From Panax quinquefolius (taxonomy: Eukaryota > Streptophyta > Magnoliopsida > Apiales > Araliaceae): a stretch of DNA of 64,000 nt. The stretch lies in NCBI GenBank assembly GCA_020205615.1, contig CM035162.1, positions 35,676,479-35,740,478 on the forward strand. The letters are read 5' to 3'. Below are positions 58,131-64,000 of this stretch, piece after piece (position 1 is the stretch's first letter; each line of letters starts with the position of its first letter). The translations under genes and the position numbers were made by a program. Below the pieces are notes generated by a model that searched no databases, was not told the DNA's origin, and was given only the letters and a program-made list of their open reading frames with translations.

Positions 58131-59963
58131 ACTTTGTAACAATCTTATTCATTTATTAATAAAAAGTATTAATTTATTAAAGGCTTTTAATTATCTACAT
58201 GATCTTTGTTTTTATAATATGTGATAAACCCATAGTTTTAAGCAATGCTTTTAGAATAATGATGATGATCATTCTAATGAGATCTAAATTCTTAGAAAGC
58301 TTAAAACTAAAATAGTTCCCAATCGTTGGATTACTAAATTGGGGATTAGTGAATCCGGATAGATTGACATACGTCGTTCTTCTTCGTTGGATGAGGATGA
58401 TTGATCTCATGATCATTTGTGTGGAGACACTAAAGCAAGTATGTAGGTGCTTATTAGAGAATAAGTTCAACGAACGCATGGCTCGCTAAGGAATACCTAA
58501 TGGAGTTTTATTTGCTGTCGATAGGAATTCCTAAAGTGATAGTAGTCTGAAGTAATCCTTGGACTTGAGATCATCATAAGTATCTTGTGTATGATGAGTT
58601 ATACTTTGACTTATTCCTTAAGACCCTTAGGGTATATCAAAGGGTATGCTTGGGTATAATAAGTTGTATACATGGAGATAATATATGATCGATAAAGAAT
58701 CTACCACTTCTAATAAAAGAAGAAATGTCTATGTGATTCGATAAATGACAACCCAGGTAGTCCTTGGCGGCGCGTAATGAAATTAGAAAGGAGTTTCTAA
58801 TTTGCATTATTTGGAGTTGTGCATTTAAGAGTCGAAATACATATAATTAAATAAAATAAGACTTGACAATAATTCCATGTCTTATATTTAATTGGGACAT
58901 TGTATGGTGGAAGGATTGAATTATGCTGGTAACTATTTACTCAAAGGTTCTTTAATGATTAATGTTGAAATCTATATTATCTGGAAAGTCGTTGATCGCT
59001 AGGAGGCTTTATCCTATTGTAGAATAAATATTATTTAAATAAATTAATTGTTTAATTTATTTATTTAAATAAGATTAGAATTGTTCTAATTGATTTATTC
59101 ACAACCTAGGTTTAATATGGAGAACCTAAAGGGTCACACCATAAAAGGAAGAATAATTATTTAAGAAGTTAATGGCATAATCGTAATAATATGTTAAGTA
59201 TATTTAATTTAATCTATGGTGATAGAATAAATTAAATAGCTTAATATTTATTATTTAATATTTTAGAAATATTAAATATAAATTAATAAGAGGAGTCTTA
59301 TTAATATTATTACAATTATTATTATTTTAATTTCTAAAAGAGTTTAGGAATTAATTTAATATAAGTACTCTCATTTATTCCTAATGGGATTAGGAGGAAA
59401 ATTAGTTAAAGGAGTTTAATTAATTATCCCTAATAAGATTAGGGAGCTTAATTAATTAAAAGAATTTTAATTAATTAAAACCCAATTCCTTAATTGTTAA
59501 GGTGGGTTGCCCACATCTATAAATAAGAGAGTCTTATTATGGATGATATGGGTTGTTGACTTTTTCAAAAAAACGACATAAATTCCAATTGTTGGGAGAG
59601 TACACCTTTTCTATAGAGATAGAAAAATTAGGGTTTAAATTAACCACCCATCTTCTTGAAATCCTTCTTCTTCCTTGGTGGATCACCTCTGAGAGGCCAA
59701 ACATATGGGTGGCTAACGTTGATCAAAGGAAGGAACAAAACCGGTGGATTCAAGTTGAACGCGAAAGGATTTGGAGGTGAACTTGTACTGAGGAAGCTCG
59801 ATCTTCAAGGGTATGATTTATTCTTTATCTTTTCGTTTAATTAATAATTATGCATAAAGGGTGATCCGGGTTTTATGGTTTGTAAATTTTTAAACTCTGA
59901 TTTTATCTCGCTTCCGCTTAATTTTGCAATTTGATTGCGTTGATGAATATTACAAACCTAACA
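58131..59963 (+). repeat. Copia G 5' LTR (left boundary uncertain)
   Basis: Contains words common in long plant copia LTRs (GTTCCCAATCGTTGGATTAC, AAGCAAGTATGTAGGTGCTT, TGGTCACACC-like GGGTCACACCATAAAAGG). Ends TTACAAACCTAACA before the PBS. Confidence 0.55.
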
Positions 59964-59964
59964 G

Positions 59965-59977
59965 TGGCATCAGAGCC
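59965..59977 (+). other. Primer binding site, copia G
   Basis: TGGCATCAGAGCC, one base from the tRNA-Met match TGGTATCAGAGCC, directly after the LTR. Confidence 0.75.
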
Positions 59978-60059
59978 AAACCTTTATGCGAATTATTAAT
60001 TATTTTAATTTAATTTATATATTGATATGTGTTTAGAACAATTTAATTGGGCATAATTT

Positions 60060-60463
60060 TATTATATAAAATTTATAAAAAAAAAAAAAAAAAAAAAATT
60101 TTTTTTTATACCGAACTTGGCGTGATGCACGGAAATAACGAATGGCCATGTATGAGTCACGGATTTCCGTGCGCTGAAAAAAAAAAAAAAAGGTTGATTT
60201 CGACAGCACAAAGTTAACAGGTTTTAATATAAAAAAAAAAAATTTGAAGTATGCACGGTTTTCAAGGCTGAAGCATGGCATGCAAAATAATTTTTTTTTA
60301 ATGGGCATAAGGTCACCCAAACCGGCAATTTTTTTTTTTCAAAGTTAACAGGAAAGCTACAGGATTCAAAAAAAAAAAAAAAAAAAGGGGCGGATGCTAT
60401 ATATATATATATATATCATACGGATATAATATATATATATATATTATATTATAAAATCGTATG

Positions 60464-60504
<41 letters not shown>

Positions 60505-60580
60505 ATATATATATATATATATATATTACTAATATATATATATATATATATATATATTCTTAATTATTATATAATTAAAA
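60060..60580 (+). repeat. Homopolymer and (TA)n microsatellite stretch
   Basis: A and T runs at 60069-60110, 60178-60192 and 60368-60386, then long (TA)n tracts at about 60400-60420, 60430-60445, 60468-60500 and 60505-60556. Confidence 0.9.
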
Positions 60581-60583
60581 TAA

Positions 60584-61340
60584 AAGTTTATTTTAATTTT
60601 AAAATAAAAGGTTTATTTTAATATTAAAATATAAAGTTTTATTTTAATTTTAAATAATTTTATAATTAAAATAAAAAGGTTTATTTTAATCTTAAAATAA
60701 AAGGTTTATTTTAATATTAGAATAAAAGATTTATTTTAATTTTAAAATTAGAATTTCATGCTAACTAATTAGAGTTGGAATTGGATTCCATGCTAACTAA
60801 TTGGAGTTGAAATTGGAATGCCTAATTTCCTTAAATAAAGGAGTTTATTTAGATATGAAATAGGATTTCATATTATTCAAAATAAAAGAGTTTATTTGTG
60901 AATAGGAAAGTGAATCCATGTTTCCTTAAATAAAGGAGTTTATTTAGATATGAAATAAGATTTCATATTATTCAAAATAAAGGAGTTTATTTGTGAATAG
61001 GAAAGAATATCCGTGTTTCCTTTAATAATTTTATTTTTTTACATGGAATTGGATTCCATAATTAATTAAAATAAAAGAGTTTATTTTAATTAAAGATATT
61101 TTTTTTACATGGAATTGGATTCCATAATTAATTAAAATAAAAGAGTTTATTTTAATTAATTTTTTATATATATATATATATATGGAATTGGATTCCATAA
61201 TTAATTAAAATAAAGGAGTTTATTTTGATTAAAATTTTGATTAAAATAAAATAGTTTATTTTATTTAAAATAGGATAAATTAAAATAAAATAGTTTTATT
61301 TTGATTTAAATTTGGATTAAAATAAAGGAGTTTATTTTGA
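60584..61340 (+). repeat. Array of AATAAA-GAG-TTTATT hairpins in the copia G leader
   Basis: More than a dozen short palindromes: AAATAAA + GGAG + TTTATTT, TATGAAAT + A(A/G)G + ATTTCATA, GGAAT + TGG + ATTCC, and AATTAAAATAAA + AGAG + its complement. A ~96-bp unit is tandemly duplicated (about 60826-61017), and a GGAATTGGATTCC..AATTAAAATAAA unit occurs three times (61044, 61111, 61184). Confidence 0.75.
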
Positions 61341-62120
61341 TTCAAAAATAGATTTTATACTAAGTAAATTTGCCCATTAAATGATATCAATATATATATT
61401 AAATGTTTATTATTCATGAGATGAATGTTATTTATTGATGCATATGATGATGTGTATGATAATAAATGGGATTGATTATGGACTATTGACCAATATGATT
61501 GGATTTTATTTTAGTTGGATGCATGAATGTATGGGTTTTATTAAATGGGGTCTGCGTACCTCGTCTTCTCTAATTTTTCTTAATGTAAATTCTATCTCCC
61601 TCCTATGTATTTTCCCTTGACTGCTGATCAAGGTTTCTATTTATTTTAAATAGTTTTGTAATAGGAATAGTTAGAATTAATTTTGAAGAATTAGAGATCA
61701 AGGATCAAGGAGCGCTTGAAGACCCGTTTGTAATGGAGCCCATGTTTAAATGTAATAGTTATATTTAAATATTAATTCTTGCACCCCTAGGTTTGACTGA
61801 CCTTTTGGTTCACTTGGTGGCTCTAGTGAACCAAACTAGAATAAAAGTCCATAATCAATCCGGGTAGAATATAGTATTCTATATGTGCATGCTTATTCTA
61901 TATATATTATATATTATGCAAACATGCTTGGCATGTTCATTAATATCACGCGCGTTTTTTATATATATATGTGCAATGCCGCTAAAAACAAGATGAGACA
62001 AATTAATAACAAACCCCTCAATTTTTATATTAAGTCCTAAGCGTTCAAAGATATTTGGAATATCGAGCGTCGCCTTTACAACGCATGATAAAATTAATAG
62101 AGTATTAAATATTTAATATG
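61341..62120 (+). other. Copia G leader, remaining part
   Basis: No coding motif recognised. Confidence 0.35.
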
Positions 62121-62126
62121 AGTTTG

Positions 62127-62415
62127 TTGTGTCACCACAAGGCAAGTATTAAGTATTTAAGATGTTAATTTATCACATTTGATGCTTATAAAGAAAATTG
62201 AACAATATTGTTTTGTTGTGTCACCACAAGGATGATATTTTCTTTTTGAATATATGGAGTGCTAGGTCGGACTTAACTTGGATAATTTTGATTCGGATGT
62301 GCCACCACTTGATCAAAATAATCTAAGAGGCAAAATATAAGGAGTTGCATAGTTGATGTAATTGACAAAAGTTGTCTACCTATTTATTTATATATAGTTT
62401 ATTGTGTCACCACAA
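62127..62415 (+). repeat. Repeated hairpin TTGTG-TCAC-CACAA
   Basis: Perfect copies at 62127-62140, 62216-62229 and 62402-62415, and a diverged one (TGTGCCACCAC) at about 62298-62308. Each can form a 5-bp stem with a TCAC loop and is followed by GG. Confidence 0.8.
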
Positions 62416-62620
62416 GGCTATATACATTTGAAATGGGATCCTTATTCTCACTAGCAAATCTTTAATTAGATTTTGCCAAGCTATATAAGTGAGGGTAATA
62501 TAGTTTGAAGAAAATAGTGGGAGATACCAATTTAAAACATGACCTAATTTATTTTGGTAATTAATAAAAGAATGTATGTTAAAATGTTGTTAATTACAAA
62601 TTCATTTACAGAATTTTACA

Positions 62621-62998
62621 ATGTCTAAAATTACTATCACTGCGAAGCATATTAGATGCTAAATTAACTGCATCGGATTAAAAGGATTGGTTAAGGAATT
62701 TGAGAATAGTTCTCATAAATTTGAAAAGCTATCTTATATCCTTAATACGCCTATCCTGCAATGGTTGCGAGATAATACCTCCGAGGAAGAGATTGCTACT
62801 TTTAGAAAGTGGCAAGATGATGCACGATTGGCTCGATCGCATCATGCTCGCATCCATGAGTAACGAGCTTCAACGTCGGCGTGAAACTATGGATGTTTCT
62901 TACTATATTCCCGCACATCAAGTAGTTGATGGTGAGGAAAGTGGGGCGATAGATATCGGATATCTAAGGAGCTCTTTTCGATCTAGAATGGCCAATGG
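62621..62998 (+). pseudogene. Copia G gag (UBN2-type), frameshifted and truncated
   Basis: Capsid protein remnant. From ATG 62621 MSKITITAKHI, then SILDAKLTASD, KDWLRNLRIVL, KLSYILNTPILQ, TSEEEIATFRKWQDDARLA, MLASMSNELQRRRETMDVSY and FRSRMANG, in shifting frames with stops. These are familiar plant copia Gag motifs. Cut off by the gypsy LTR right after MANG. Confidence 0.8.
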
Positions 62999-64000
62999 TG
63001 TAAGACCCCAAATTATTAATAAATGAAATTTATTTTCCTCTATTTATTATTTTGAAATAGTAAGGGTTGATTTGATTAATGTGGATAGTTAGGGGTTAAA
63101 TACGCAAATATTTCAAAATAAGCAAGTGGTTATAAAATATTCATTGTTGTTTGGGGAATATTCGTTTGGTCGTGGAATATTAAATGCTTGTCGGGGAATA
63201 TTAAGTAAGACTACAAGAACCATGTGTGGGCCCCATAACGGAAAGCGATTGGATGAAGAAAACGACAAATATAAGTTGGTTAAAAATAACGGCGTAGTTA
63301 TTCTGAATTAAGACTGTTGGAATACCCTTGTGGTTAAAATACGATGTCTGGCGTGGTTGCACAATGCTTACAAGGTATTGCACGCATTGTTGTTGAATTA
63401 TTGATCCTTACGTAAAAGGCACTTTACTCAATAATTTTCACGATGAATTCTTCAATATTTTATTTTATTGATTCAATAATTCTTTGCGTTGATATTTTAT
63501 ATTATTGTTGTTCAATAATTGTCACTTTATTATTATCTCCATTATCGGATCAATAATTCATATTATTTGAATAATATTATTAGATAGCATTATTGGCAAT
63601 GTCTAGAAAGTTACATCGAGGAGAGGTTTGGTCACCTAATTGCGGCCAAGAAGAGAGAAATCCTTATCGGAAGCCCCCTCTTTCTCAGGAACGGCTTTGG
63701 TTGTCATAATTGTGATTACGTAATATTATTTGTGAATAATTAATTATTGATTTATATGATAAGAAAATATTTATAAATGATGGATTTATTTGTTTTATGT
63801 GGTTATAATTGAATGATTTAATGTTGAGGTGTTTTATCAGTAATTTTGTCGGAATTGAGGTATTAAAAATCAAATCAGTATTTTTACGATATATTGTGTG
63901 AGTTATAATTTTTAATCCGACCGTTGGATCGTTGTAATTTTTGGATATGTTATACATACATAAGTTGAGTATATGTCCACAAATTTTGAACCGTTAAAAG
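62999..64000 (+). repeat. Gypsy LTR (B family, third copy), left part
   Basis: TGTAAGACCCCAAATTATTA and the following ~750 bp match LTR B (6779-7520 and 14278-15025). From about 63770 it diverges, so it is a subfamily or recombinant LTR. No purine tract or PBS precedes it, so it is a 5' LTR or a solo LTR. It continues beyond the window. Confidence 0.85.

Larger units (their letters stand above)
58131..62998 (+). mobile_element. Ty1-copia element G, 5' part (LTR, leader, partial gag)
   Basis: LTR-like sequence ends CTAACA at 59963 and is followed by PBS TGGCATCAGAGCC (59965-59977). A 2.6-kb AT-rich leader comes next, then a gag-like frame from ATG 62621. Gag is cut at 62998 by a gypsy LTR. 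The LTR's left boundary is not identified; 58131 is only an estimate. Confidence 0.7.

Noticed and set aside
60033..60320. 95-codon minus-strand frame rich in Phe and Lys
   Set aside because: Product of A/T homopolymers in the copia leader.

Overview
The window is nuclear DNA from a flowering plant, most likely a eudicot. Evidence: spliced genes with GT-AG introns (a Raf-like kinase, an F-box PP2-type gene), a GRAS gene of the SCL28 type, plant-type Ty3-gypsy chromoviruses, Ty1-copia elements, and dense hAT, Mutator and Stowaway-like MITEs. There are no bacterial or organellar features and I see no tRNA or rRNA gene. Base composition is strongly AT-rich. I cannot name the species.

Layout. 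1-2476: 3' part of a Raf-like MAPKKK gene (plus strand, 5' end outside the window), with a hAT MITE in a long intron. About 4.1-19.8 kb: a gene-fragment-carrying inverted-repeat element (glycine-rich fragment, ~0.2 kb repeats, one kinesin-light-chain-related exon), hit by a gypsy LTR (solo LTR with TSD GTTAT) that itself received a complete but decayed Tekay/Del-type gypsy element (6779-16691, TSD CTCAC). 20-21.5 kb: small repeats. 21.6-24.8 kb: SCL28-like GRAS gene with a cluster of three MSA (MYB3R-binding) sites; its reading frame is broken by many small indels although the conserved residues survive. 25.8-29.4 kb: a field of MITEs, including a terminal-inverted-repeat element that carries the 5' part of a WPP-domain (MAF1-like) gene and sits inside a Stowaway element. 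30.4-44.2 kb: a Russian-doll nest: Stowaway-like element > Ty1-copia element (identical TSDs TTATG) with an internal inversion > gypsy element on the minus strand (TSD ATATT). 44.2-48.1 kb: several Stowaway copies, one carrying a hAT insertion. 49.8-52.8 kb: intact three-exon F-box protein of the PP2-A13 type. 53.7-64 kb: another fragment-carrying MITE, a rearranged gypsy LTR, and a Ty1-copia element whose gag is interrupted at 62999 by a third gypsy LTR that runs off the window.

Only three host genes look real: the kinase (stress or hormone signalling type), SCL28 (G2/M cell-cycle transcription factor) and the F-box/PP2 gene (SCF ubiquitin ligase subunit). They do not form a pathway. The rest is transposon biology. 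The most unusual signal is an array of short stem-loops with one nearly invariant loop (GCCYGTAGTG) and compensating stem changes, repeated three to four times in the transcribed part of the LTRs of two gypsy subfamilies. A second hairpin array fills the leader of the copia element at 60.5-62.4 kb.
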